The notes beneath the pieces are model-generated. The model was not told the DNA's origin. It did not search any database and worked only from the letters and a program-made list of their open reading frames with translations. Below are positions 31,790 to 40,055 of a stretch of 64,000 nt of DNA, in pieces. Origin of the DNA: Spirosoma terrae (GTDB lineage: Bacteria > Bacteroidota > Bacteroidia > Cytophagales > Spirosomataceae); contig NZ_JAAFZH010000004.1 in NCBI RefSeq assembly GCF_010435915.1, positions 434,001 to 498,000 of the forward strand. Direction: 5' to 3'. Made by a program: the position numbers and the translations under genes. The first letter of the stretch is position 1. Each line of letters opens with the position of its first letter.

Positions 31790-33705
31790 TATTGTTTCGA
31801 GTAGAATCCGTCGAGTTCGGTAGTCGAGCTGGCCACAATGTCGAACACAGTGACACCATCTACAGCGGTGTTGAGATCAACAGTAGCACCGCCAGGGAAT
31901 CGGATGGCTGCCGGCAGGGTGAGTGTATAGCCTCCGGCTCCTCCCTGCTTGACGCGGAGGTATAGGTGTTTACCAGCTGTGTAGTTCGTCAGGGTAATCG
32001 TCGTGTTACCGGTGATTGTAATGTAGTGGTACACGTTGTCCGAGAGGGACATGTCGATCGTGTACGTAGTAGCAACAGAGGTGTTTGTTGTTGTTAGGTT
32101 TGAACCACGTACTCCACCAAGAAATGAACCACCCCCGTAACTCTTCAGAAATATAGGAGTAGTACTGTTACCCAAAAACAGCGTATTATTCTGTGTTCCC
32201 GTTTCTCCATTACCGGCATCTACACCAAGAAATATATTATTACTTCCAGTAAATCCAGCAGCAACATTTCGACCTGCATTATACCCTAAGAACGTGTTAT
32301 TGCTTAAAGTTGCATAGATAGAATTAAATCCTGCTGATCTACCTACTGCTGTATTATTGGCACCAGTACTTACTTGTTGAAGTGCTGATTCTCCAATAAC
32401 TGTATTAAATGCTCCTGTTGTTAGTGCTGTACTGGCACTACTACCTACAATAGTGTTTCCAGCCCCGGTTAATGTTATATTTCCATTGCCACCTAGAAAT
32501 AAGTTATTAGTGCCCGGAGTTTTAGCTAAATCAACACCTCCTAATGTATATTTCCCTGTTACATCGATGCCAGAAGATGTAGCAATTAAAACATTGGTTC
32601 CTGCTTGTTGTAAGCGAACACCAGATGCAGCACCGTTTATAGTAACTAATCCATTCCCTCCATTTGCATTAATTGCAAAGTCACCTCCTGTTGATGCTGC
32701 ACTTGCATAGCCGATAGTACCTTGATAGGAGCCGTCATTCCCACGTGCAAAATTTATTTGTCCGGCATTATTCGTACTACCGAAATAATGGTTTCGAGTT
32801 GTTAGGCTTAGTGAACCGGGACCGCCAATTATGCCATTGGTGTACGTATTGCCTGTAAATTCTGCAATGTTCGTACTAGATACCTGAGTAGTAGAACCGA
32901 ATGTCCAGCCGCCGTTTTCCTGCATTTTTGAGAATGCATTAACGGCGTTGTTTCTGAATAAAATGCCGCTACTACCAGTTCTGGCACTTAATACCTCAGT
33001 AAATACAGTGCCTATTCTTGCACCACCAAATGCCTTTCCTGATATACCGACATTCCCACCTCCATCAGTTGGTGGATAAACATCGTTGCCGACCTGAATA
33101 GGCTGATTAAACGTAACAGCTCCCGTACTGATGAAGTTAACAACACCTGCATCGGTGATAGCCATGTAACCCGTGTTGCCGAAATTTCTGAATGCTGTTG
33201 TTAGACCTGTTTTCCCTCGGAATATTTGGGAATAAATCTGGTTATCAACCGTTAGGTCCCGACTGAAAAAAGCATCCCGCCAGCGAGTAGTTAAGTTACC
33301 GAAGTCGTAGCCATTGTCAACACCTGGGAACAACGAGTTAGCTACCGTGAAATTACCCGTATTAGCCGCTAGATAAATCCCATTGGTGGCCCCGTGTCGA
33401 AACACAATACTCCTGTTACCACCAGCCTGTATCGTAATACCAGCCTGAGCTGATGTCTGATCATTGATGACTAGCTGGGTAGCACTACCCCCCATGGCGG
33501 CTGTCGTTGCCGTTCCGAGATTCAAGCCACCTACAACGGTGAGGCTGTTGAACTGCCCTGTCGATCCGGCTACAACCAGTGTCTTCCAGGCTGTTGCTAC
33601 ATTAGGACGGTATTCTAGCTTTCCGTTATTTTCCCGAAACCCTACCTGGCTAAATCCAGGCAGACCGGTTAACAACAGGGCCAGTAATACAAGATACTTT
33701 TTCAT
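31789..33705 (-). CDS. YadA-head-like repeat fibre with signal peptide
   Basis: A 638-residue protein. It starts with MKKYLVLLALLLTGLPGFS then Q, a Sec signal peptide. Residues ~420-530 hold tandem repeats of the type NTxxG-(S/N)-A-(G/S) (NTVIGESAL, NTAVGRSAGF, NTFLGYNAGR, NIFLGVDAG, NTLFLGN), which recall the trimeric adhesin head fold with its inward-facing Asn, Ala and Gly. A small C-terminal domain rich in Thr and Tyr ends the protein. It is likely a trimeric fibre or a host-like surface adhesin. Base overlap with the downstream gene. Confidence 0.8.
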   Translation of the reverse strand: MKKYLVLLALLLTGLPGFSQVGFRENNGKLEYRPNVATAWKTLVVAGSTGQFNSLTVVGGLNLGTATTAAMGGSATQLVINDQTSAQAGITIQAGGNRSIVFRHGATNGIYLAANTGNFTVANSLFPGVDNGYDFGNLTTRWRDAFFSRDLTVDNQIYSQIFRGKTGLTTAFRNFGNTGYMAITDAGVVNFISTGAVTFNQPIQVGNDVYPPTDGGGNVGISGKAFGGARIGTVFTEVLSARTGSSGILFRNNAVNAFSKMQENGGWTFGSTTQVSSTNIAEFTGNTYTNGIIGGPGSLSLTTRNHYFGSTNNAGQINFARGNDGSYQGTIGYASAASTGGDFAINANGGNGLVTINGAASGVRLQQAGTNVLIATSSGIDVTGKYTLGGVDLAKTPGTNNLFLGGNGNITLTGAGNTIVGSSASTALTTGAFNTVIGESALQQVSTGANNTAVGRSAGFNSIYATLSNNTFLGYNAGRNVAAGFTGSNNIFLGVDAGNGETGTQNNTLFLGNSTTPIFLKSYGGGSFLGGVRGSNLTTTNTSVATTYTIDMSLSDNVYHYITITGNTTITLTNYTAGKHLYLRVKQGGAGGYTLTLPAAIRFPGGATVDLNTAVDGVTVFDIVASSTTELDGFYSKQ

Positions 33706-33707
33706 AG

Positions 33708-33938
33708 TTAAATGTTGGATAGATCGAGTACCAGTGGTTTAAGGCTGGTTGGTGTTTTCTGGTAGGTAGTATCCGTTTCCAGGATATAAACCAGGGTAGC
33801 TCGGGTGACCGTCAAGTCAGTGGCATCCTGGAGCGTGGTCACCGTGATCAGACCGGATCCACCTGACTGGTTTTGTTCCAGCTGGTTTATTCGGGCCTGT
33901 GCACAGCGTAGCATGTTGGTAAGCTGTGTGGTAGTCAT
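33708..33938 (-). CDS. Small helical/beta protein, 76 residues
   Basis: A coiled-coil front (LTNMLRCAQARINQLEQNQ), a SGGSG linker and a beta-like tail (LITVTTLQDATDLTVTRATLVYILETD). It could be a short trimerising plug or adaptor for the neighbouring fibres. It lies 2 bases from the fibre gene and 11 bases after the SGNH gene. No family recognised. Confidence 0.6.
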   Translation of the reverse strand: MTTTQLTNMLRCAQARINQLEQNQSGGSGLITVTTLQDATDLTVTRATLVYILETDTTYQKTPTSLKPLVLDLSNI

Positions 33939-33949
33939 GTAAGGAAGGG

Positions 33950-34660
33950 TTAACCCAAACGGGCAATTCGGCCCCGTACGGCAAAAGAACCCGCCGGAGG
34001 GGTGATAACATCACTAGCGGGGGTATAATCGAGAGCTTTAAGAAAATCGGCTACAAAGCGGTGTCCCACCTGATTGATATGGAGCCCTTCCGCTGACATC
34101 TGATTGAGGTTGGGGGCCAGCTGCATGGCGTGGTAAACATCGGCCAGCACACAGTGCTGTTGCCTGGCAACATCAATAGCAGCCTGTACGTAGGCATCCG
34201 CTATTTCCCGGGTGGGTGCCTGGGTAACCCCACACTCCCCGACTGAAAATCCCAAATTCGGAAACCAGTAGCCCGTATGAATGACAATGTCTTCCGCCTG
34301 CCACCCCTTTTCTATACAGCCCAGTACAGCACGGTTTAAGGTCAATTTAAAATTGGTGGGGTTAAGCAGGTTCGTAATATTGATTAACAGGTCATTGGTT
34401 CCGTAGGCTAAAAAGAGTCGGCCATGAGCCGAAGTTTTTTCAGGCACCAGTTCAACGTCAAACCAGGCCCGATTACACCCCAGGGTGGAAACTGTAGACT
34501 GCAAACATGCCCCACCCACACCCTGGTTATCTTCGATGCCGTTTCGTTCCGCACATAACAAGCTACTCCACCGATTGGCGTAGCCACCGGCCAGATACCC
34601 CTCCGTCATGGAATCTCCAAAAAAGACGGCTATCTTACCTTCAAAGTCAAGTGCTATCAT
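33950..34660 (-). CDS. SGNH-hydrolase-type protein, second copy
   Basis: A 236-residue protein with the SGNH hydrolase blocks GDSMTEG near residue 15, LAYGTNDLL near residue 87, and HINQVGH near residue 200; here the residue three before the His is Glu rather than Asp. Unlike the protein at 26003 it has no signal peptide. It should act on acylated carbohydrate; target unknown. It overlaps the upstream gene as ATGA and is followed by a small gene. Confidence 0.78.
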   Translation of the reverse strand: MIALDFEGKIAVFFGDSMTEGYLAGGYANRWSSLLCAERNGIEDNQGVGGACLQSTVSTLGCNRAWFDVELVPEKTSAHGRLFLAYGTNDLLINITNLLNPTNFKLTLNRAVLGCIEKGWQAEDIVIHTGYWFPNLGFSVGECGVTQAPTREIADAYVQAAIDVARQQHCVLADVYHAMQLAPNLNQMSAEGLHINQVGHRFVADFLKALDYTPASDVITPPAGSFAVRGRIARLG

Positions 34661-35394
34661 GGGTAAAGGGTCAATTTAGGAGCATACACTTTCCCCGAGT
34701 TGTTCATCGACAGCATCAAATACACGTTACCAATCATGGGTGTCAGGGTAAGTATATCGATCCAGGTGATGTTGTCATTAGACTCCTGGAGTTTAACTGC
34801 CCCATCAGCTTCCCGGATGATACCCACATAGGTAACTACCGTGTTTTTGACGGTTGTCTGTACGTTGTTTTCCCATCGAAGTATCCGCTGATTACCCTGG
34901 AAGTACGATAGTTGAATGGAATCCACAAAGTCAGTATGATTACCAGTGCCGGTGGTACTCAAGCCCAGGATAAAATCAGAATCAGTATTATCGGCTCTCA
35001 TCCATACCCGACCTTTCTTGCCATCAGGTATAACCTGTTGAGCGGGAGCCGCCGTGTGGTAGGTTGGCCCCGACTGATACGTAATGGTAGTAGCTGTTTC
35101 CGTATAAGCATTACCAAACGTCAAAGGAGTTGACGTAGGAATGGTTGGCCCCGAGCCACCCCCTCCGCCCCCAATGACACTTAGGGGATTCGCTGCCGTT
35201 CCGACACCAGCAAAGTGTTCCTCGTTAAAGTAGATGGCTGCCTCCTGGAGTTTCTGATCGACAAAACTTTCCAGACTACCTCCCGATGGTATTGATCCCG
35301 TACCGGATTCCAGGGCGGCTACACGGGCAGCTAATCGACACAGATCGCGGTGCATGGCGGGTATATCATAAAACGACGGTCGACGGAGATTCAT
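34657..35394 (-). CDS. Fibre-like protein with poly-Gly linker
   Basis: A 245-residue protein. ATG 35394 (MNLRRPSFYDIPAMHRDLCR) is preferred over 35454, because the longer version reads into the hairpin region. A short coiled coil (LAARVAALESG) precedes VIGGGGGGSGP. A jelly-roll-like beta region follows (VWMRADNTDSDFILGLS, VNTQTTVKNT-type segments). It probably joins the virion and a receptor-binding tip. The start lies 10 bases after the hairpin at 35404-35456, so its translation may be controlled by that structure. Confidence 0.65.
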   Translation of the reverse strand: MNLRRPSFYDIPAMHRDLCRLAARVAALESGTGSIPSGGSLESFVDQKLQEAAIYFNEEHFAGVGTAANPLSVIGGGGGGSGPTIPTSTPLTFGNAYTETATTITYQSGPTYHTAAPAQQVIPDGKKGRVWMRADNTDSDFILGLSTTGTGNHTDFVDSIQLSYFQGNQRILRWENNVQTTVKNTVVTYVGIIREADGAVKLQESNDNITWIDILTLTPMIGNVYLMLSMNNSGKVYAPKLTLYP

Positions 35395-35403
35395 AAAATG
35401 ATT

Positions 35404-35456
35404 GGGTGGAGAGAAAGCAATTACCAAATTTGGTAAAAACACCTTCTCATCCACCC
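35404..35456 (-). promoter_or_regulatory. Nested hairpin with 14-bp palindrome between giant and fibre genes
   Basis: Outer arms GGGTGGAGAGAA (35404-35415) and TTCTCATCCACCC (35444-35456) pair with one bulge; the inner TACCAAATTTGGTA (35422-35435) is a perfect palindrome. The structure lies in the ~100-base gap between the 1518-residue gene and the fibre genes, on the minus transcript just before the ATG at 35394. It could be a processing site, a terminator with weak T tail, an operator, or a translational switch. Confidence 0.6.
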
Positions 35457-35498
35457 TATTTTAGAAAAACCCAAACTGGGAATATAGCCGTTTCAACC

Positions 35499-38400
35499 TT
35501 ACCGGCTGTTCTTGAAAACCATCTGAAGGTACTGCAGCTGCTGCTCGGGATTAAGCAGTTTCATCACCTGCCAGAAGGGAGCAAAGATGGATTTATAGAG
35601 CTTGTTTTCCAGTTTATAGTCCCCCTGTTGGTACCCAGGGCCTGACCGGTTATACTGATCGTTAAACGTAAAGTTGATCCCCTCCTCCCCGTATTCAACA
35701 CCCACCAACTGGCCGAGTAATCCTACCGTGGCATCATACGAACGGATCTGGGCTAGCGGGGACTTGACGATCTGCAGGGCCTTGTCCCATGTAAATACCG
35801 GTCCCAGATGGCCTGGTACGATATACCAGGGTAAGTACATACCCACATCATCGGCCATCCGACGGGCAAACAACTCCAGGTTCAAAAGGACCACCGACCG
35901 GTCTTCATCGTCATCATCCTCGTTGAGCGCATGTAGACCAGCGGCCAGCAATCCCATCATACCAAACACAGCCAGCTCAAAAGTTGTCCGGTACATGGCC
36001 GAGCGGAGATCCCCGGTAGCATCTCCGTAGACAAACTGATCGAAGCCTTCCAGGTTTTTACTGAGCCGGCGCCCCGACAGAGCATCCAGAGCACCCGCTG
36101 TGGGTCTCAGGGCTACGTTCTTCAGCCCATACCAAGCCAGCTGGGCAATTCCTTTCTGGTCATAGACCTCCTTGTAGAGCTGAGCCAGGTACTGCCGGAA
36201 GTAGCCCTCTGTCACGTCCCCCGATTCCCAGTCAAACCGCCGACGGGAAAACCGGCTCCGGAAGCTGGAATAGAGATACTTCTTGAACATCATGGCCATC
36301 TTGCCCAGCCATCTTCGCTGGAGCATCCCCTTATCGAGTTTGTTGTAGTGGCCATGCAGTTCCTTATTAACCGAGTGGAGCCGTCTCTGGAAATCCCGCA
36401 GTATCTCATCCGAGACCTCACTGGACCAGCTTACTACCTCACCTGGCTGGTGTTCGACCGCTTCCCACAATGATTTACCGGAAGGGAGTTTGTAGCCCCG
36501 CATGAGCTGGACCATCGACTGGGTCTGGATCAGGTGTTCGGCTCCCGACTGAGTCCAATACAAGGCTCGGTCCTGCATCTTCTGGGCATTACCGATACGG
36601 CTTAATTCCCCAAACTCGTCGATGGCCTCCCCCTGGATGGCATCAAAATACAACGTCAGCTGACCCAGCTTTGACTTTTTATTCAGACTGGGCTCCCGCA
36701 GGTCCTTGAAGAAATCCCCGTTCCGCATGGCCGTCCAGTAGTCTCCCATTGCTGCCTTGGCATCGGCCGCCGTCGAGTACCGACCCGAGATCGCTTCACT
36801 CCAGTTGGAGAACAGCCCCATCCCTACGTTGCCAAACATGGAGGTTACGTTCCAGGCCAGGGATGTAAAGGAGGCATAACCCATCATTCCCTGAGCCGCC
36901 TTGTTAAGATCCAGATTGCCGAAGCCCGGCATATTCAAGAAGGCCTCGTGGGTTTCCTCTCCGTAAACGACATCATCGATAAATTCCAGGAGCTTCTGAT
37001 TCAGCCGGGGACCCTGGGTCTTGAGTCGGTTGTCAAGACCTTCCAGCAATTTCCGACCCCGGGCTGGTAGCCCTTCCGGGTTGTATTGGGTAGCTGTCCG
37101 GGCATTGATGCCCAGTAGAGAATCCCCCGCAACCAGCGTTCGTAGTAACTGTACCTGGGGCTCCAGTTGCCGCATGGACCGGTATTGGTTGGCCCCCATC
37201 CGGTAGGCCATTACCGATCGAAACAGATCCATCTCCAGTTTATCCTCGTCAATGAACTGTACGTGACGAACCGGGATCCGCCGGACTGGGTCATTGTTGA
37301 GATACTGTTCGACGGCGGGACGCCCGGTTGCCTGATCCGGTTGGTTAAGCTGTAGGTTCTGCCAGTAGTCCAATTTCAATACCCCCCGGAGCCAGTCCCA
37401 AAAACCGTCCCACCGGGATTTAGCCAGTTGGGTAGCGGAGGTTTCGATAGCTGCCACCTGGGGTAGGATGCCGTGTTTGAGGCCGACTCCCCCCAGCTTA
37501 TAACCCGCTCCGTCCCAGGCCGCATAGAGTTTCTGATAATAACCCAACATGGGCTCATCCTGGCGGAGGTTTTGCCAGGCCTGTTTACTGAGTCCGGCAA
37601 AGCCCCCCGCTTCCACGTGGTACTGGTCTTTGCGGAGCCGTTGCATGTCCCCGCCCCAGTAAGCATAGCCCACTACGTTCTGATGAGCCGTAGCACTACT
37701 AAGGTTAACCCACTCCCATTGCCGGCTTTCCCCAACCTGTTTCTGGACCAGCAGATAGCGGTTAGCCCCATCGTGATAGCCCGCGAGGTTATCAACCCAG
37801 TCGGCATTCTTTTTATCCTTCCAGGAAGCAAACAACTTGGCCACATCCTGGTCTTCCCGAATCCGCTGGTAGCTGGTATTGTTCCGCAGGTAATTAGACA
37901 GATGCTCGGTTGTGGGCTGGGTAGGCCTGCCCTGCCGGTCCAATACCCCATTCTCGTGGAGTTTCTGTAGCCGCTCGGTACCGGTGACGGTCTCCTGGTG
38001 TTCCCCGTAGAACTGGCCAATCAGTGTATTTTTTATGTTCCGGCGGAGCAGGTAGGGTTTGTCTTTGGACCAGGCCCAGTCCTTCAGCACGGGTTCGGTG
38101 GTTTTCTGCCCCTTGCGGAAATTATCGAATAACCGGGTACGAATGGCATCATACGCCGGATTACCCTGACGACTAAGCAGGAAGTTAAACAAGGCCCGAT
38201 CATCCGGCACCCCGTCTTCCTGTGGCATCACGATGTCCCATAGCGCGGATACCCGGCCAGGCAGCTGGTTATAGAAAGCCGTCTGGTGAGCTTCCCATTT
38301 GGCCGTATCAAACTCAGTCAGAAAGGCCTTTTTGCGGTGAGCTTTAAGCTGCCTGGTTTCCCCAAAGACCGTAACCGGTATGACTGGGTTGCCCGCTTCG

Positions 38401-40055
38401 ATCCAGGCCTCATCAGCCTCCTGGCCCGATACGTGAGGAACCAGAATAGAGTGAGTCATGGCCTGGTGCTTGTCCCGGATTTCGGAGGCCGACAGCCCCT
38501 GACTCTCCCAGCCCAGCTCGTCGCGGACAGCCGAGAGTTTTTGGGCAATTTCTACTGTTTCTCCGTGAGCCTGATAGACCGCATCGGATACAATACTGGC
38601 TACACCAGCCAGCACCGGATCGTGGGACTTAACGGCCGCATCGACCCAGGTTTTAACGAAGTCCTCATCCCGGTCGGCATTCCTGAGCAAATCCTTCAGT
38701 TTCTTCTTGTCGAGCAGGAAGGCTTCGTCGGGATGGGTTTCATTCGGGTGGTCTTTCTTCCAGGCCTCGATTGTCTTACGAATGTCGGTTTGCCGGCTTT
38801 CCAGCGTAGGCCATAACCAGTCTTCTACCAGCTGGTAGTGAATGTCAGTCAATTGGTCCCGCAGCACTCCGTACTTAGCGACAGCCGAATCCAGGATGGT
38901 ATCAATGGTTCGAATCCGGTAGGTATCAAAGAGTTTCTTGAGGTCTTCGGTAAACTGCTGCCCGTCAGCTACCGTTAGATCCGAAGAGTCGGTACCAAAT
39001 CGTTCCTGAATTAACCGGAACAGGGCCTCTTCCGAGACAGCCGGCGACGAGAGTAATTCATTGATGGAAGCGACCGATGAAGACAGGAGTTTCCCTTCCA
39101 GTAAATCCGTTAGGGCATCCCGGAATTCTGGTCCCAGATTCAGTGTCGAGCGGGCAGACGGCTTGTAGCCCGCTGCTGCCATCTCCTGGCGGAGTTGCAC
39201 AATCCCGTTAAACAGGTACAGGTAATGCTTGGACTTGCCAATCTGACGGGCTAGTTGTTTGAGCTCATCTACTTTCTCGGAGGCCTCAAGATCCGTGTTA
39301 GCCTGTAAGGCTTTAAATCGGGCCAGTACCCCTTTTTGAGGGTCAAAGAAATTCTGGTCGATCTTATCCAGCCAGTTGGTAGTCTCCACCACGTACTTGG
39401 ACAGCGATTCAGCCATTGCCTCCGTCGTATTATCAGTAAGCTGGGCCACCTGGGCAAAGAGCCGGTTGCTGGTTAGCCGCTTGTCAGGAGACTCAATAGC
39501 CCGCTGGGCAATATTCTGGGCGTAGGTCTGTAGGGTAGATTTGAGTCGGGTGAATTTATCCTTGAACCAGTCAGCATGTTCACCGACATATTCAGTCCAT
39601 TCGTCCTGAATCGACTGTTGGTGATCGGCATTGATCTGATCCGTCAGTAGTGTCTGCAGGTCACGGTCCGAGAGGTCCGCTACAGGGGCGGGCTCGTTGA
39701 CCTGAATTTGATCGGCTGGACTAGCCAGCGGCCGGACATCGACGGCTAATGCCCAGATGGGATTCCCCTGAGCGTCGGTTCGGGGAATGATCCGCAGGAT
39801 GTCGTCGAGTACGCCGTGCTCAGCCTGCAGCCGCTGGTTGATCGTCTGGATGAGGGGCTGCTGGCGGGTAAACAAACCCGAAGTGGGATGGCCTACCCGC
39901 AGGAATCCCTCTCGCACCGGAAATAGCGGGGAGGTCGTATCCTGGGGATCGACGGCAGCCCGTATTTCCCGGGCTGTGTCGTTGTGGAGTTGACGGAGCC
40001 GGCTTAGTTCCGGCCCCGTATAGTGGTTGTCTAAGTAGGGTATTTTACAGGACAT
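35499..40055 (-). CDS. Giant virion-associated protein, 1518 residues
   Basis: I recognise no catalytic domain. The first ~600 residues are helical and charged (coiled-coil type). A middle segment near residue 1063 reads LAWNVTSMFGNVGMGLFSNW, and near residue 1358 a short hydrophobic stretch (AVFGMMGLLAAGLHAL) precedes an acidic run. Such large helical proteins next to the virion polymerase in crAss-like phages are reported to be packaged and ejected with the DNA. It starts in a one-base overlap with the polymerase gene, indicating shared translation. The protein is thus inferred to be a cargo/ejection partner. Confidence 0.7.
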   Translation of the reverse strand: MSCKIPYLDNHYTGPELSRLRQLHNDTAREIRAAVDPQDTTSPLFPVREGFLRVGHPTSGLFTRQQPLIQTINQRLQAEHGVLDDILRIIPRTDAQGNPIWALAVDVRPLASPADQIQVNEPAPVADLSDRDLQTLLTDQINADHQQSIQDEWTEYVGEHADWFKDKFTRLKSTLQTYAQNIAQRAIESPDKRLTSNRLFAQVAQLTDNTTEAMAESLSKYVVETTNWLDKIDQNFFDPQKGVLARFKALQANTDLEASEKVDELKQLARQIGKSKHYLYLFNGIVQLRQEMAAAGYKPSARSTLNLGPEFRDALTDLLEGKLLSSSVASINELLSSPAVSEEALFRLIQERFGTDSSDLTVADGQQFTEDLKKLFDTYRIRTIDTILDSAVAKYGVLRDQLTDIHYQLVEDWLWPTLESRQTDIRKTIEAWKKDHPNETHPDEAFLLDKKKLKDLLRNADRDEDFVKTWVDAAVKSHDPVLAGVASIVSDAVYQAHGETVEIAQKLSAVRDELGWESQGLSASEIRDKHQAMTHSILVPHVSGQEADEAWIEAGNPVIPVTVFGETRQLKAHRKKAFLTEFDTAKWEAHQTAFYNQLPGRVSALWDIVMPQEDGVPDDRALFNFLLSRQGNPAYDAIRTRLFDNFRKGQKTTEPVLKDWAWSKDKPYLLRRNIKNTLIGQFYGEHQETVTGTERLQKLHENGVLDRQGRPTQPTTEHLSNYLRNNTSYQRIREDQDVAKLFASWKDKKNADWVDNLAGYHDGANRYLLVQKQVGESRQWEWVNLSSATAHQNVVGYAYWGGDMQRLRKDQYHVEAGGFAGLSKQAWQNLRQDEPMLGYYQKLYAAWDGAGYKLGGVGLKHGILPQVAAIETSATQLAKSRWDGFWDWLRGVLKLDYWQNLQLNQPDQATGRPAVEQYLNNDPVRRIPVRHVQFIDEDKLEMDLFRSVMAYRMGANQYRSMRQLEPQVQLLRTLVAGDSLLGINARTATQYNPEGLPARGRKLLEGLDNRLKTQGPRLNQKLLEFIDDVVYGEETHEAFLNMPGFGNLDLNKAAQGMMGYASFTSLAWNVTSMFGNVGMGLFSNWSEAISGRYSTAADAKAAMGDYWTAMRNGDFFKDLREPSLNKKSKLGQLTLYFDAIQGEAIDEFGELSRIGNAQKMQDRALYWTQSGAEHLIQTQSMVQLMRGYKLPSGKSLWEAVEHQPGEVVSWSSEVSDEILRDFQRRLHSVNKELHGHYNKLDKGMLQRRWLGKMAMMFKKYLYSSFRSRFSRRRFDWESGDVTEGYFRQYLAQLYKEVYDQKGIAQLAWYGLKNVALRPTAGALDALSGRRLSKNLEGFDQFVYGDATGDLRSAMYRTTFELAVFGMMGLLAAGLHALNEDDDDEDRSVVLLNLELFARRMADDVGMYLPWYIVPGHLGPVFTWDKALQIVKSPLAQIRSYDATVGLLGQLVGVEYGEEGINFTFNDQYNRSGPGYQQGDYKLENKLYKSIFAPFWQVMKLLNPEQQLQYLQMVFKNSR

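Noticed and set aside
37473-38816. Two open frames of 165 and 176 codons on the plus strand
   Set aside because: Both are opposite the 1518-residue gene and show mirrored codon bias; no separate start signal.
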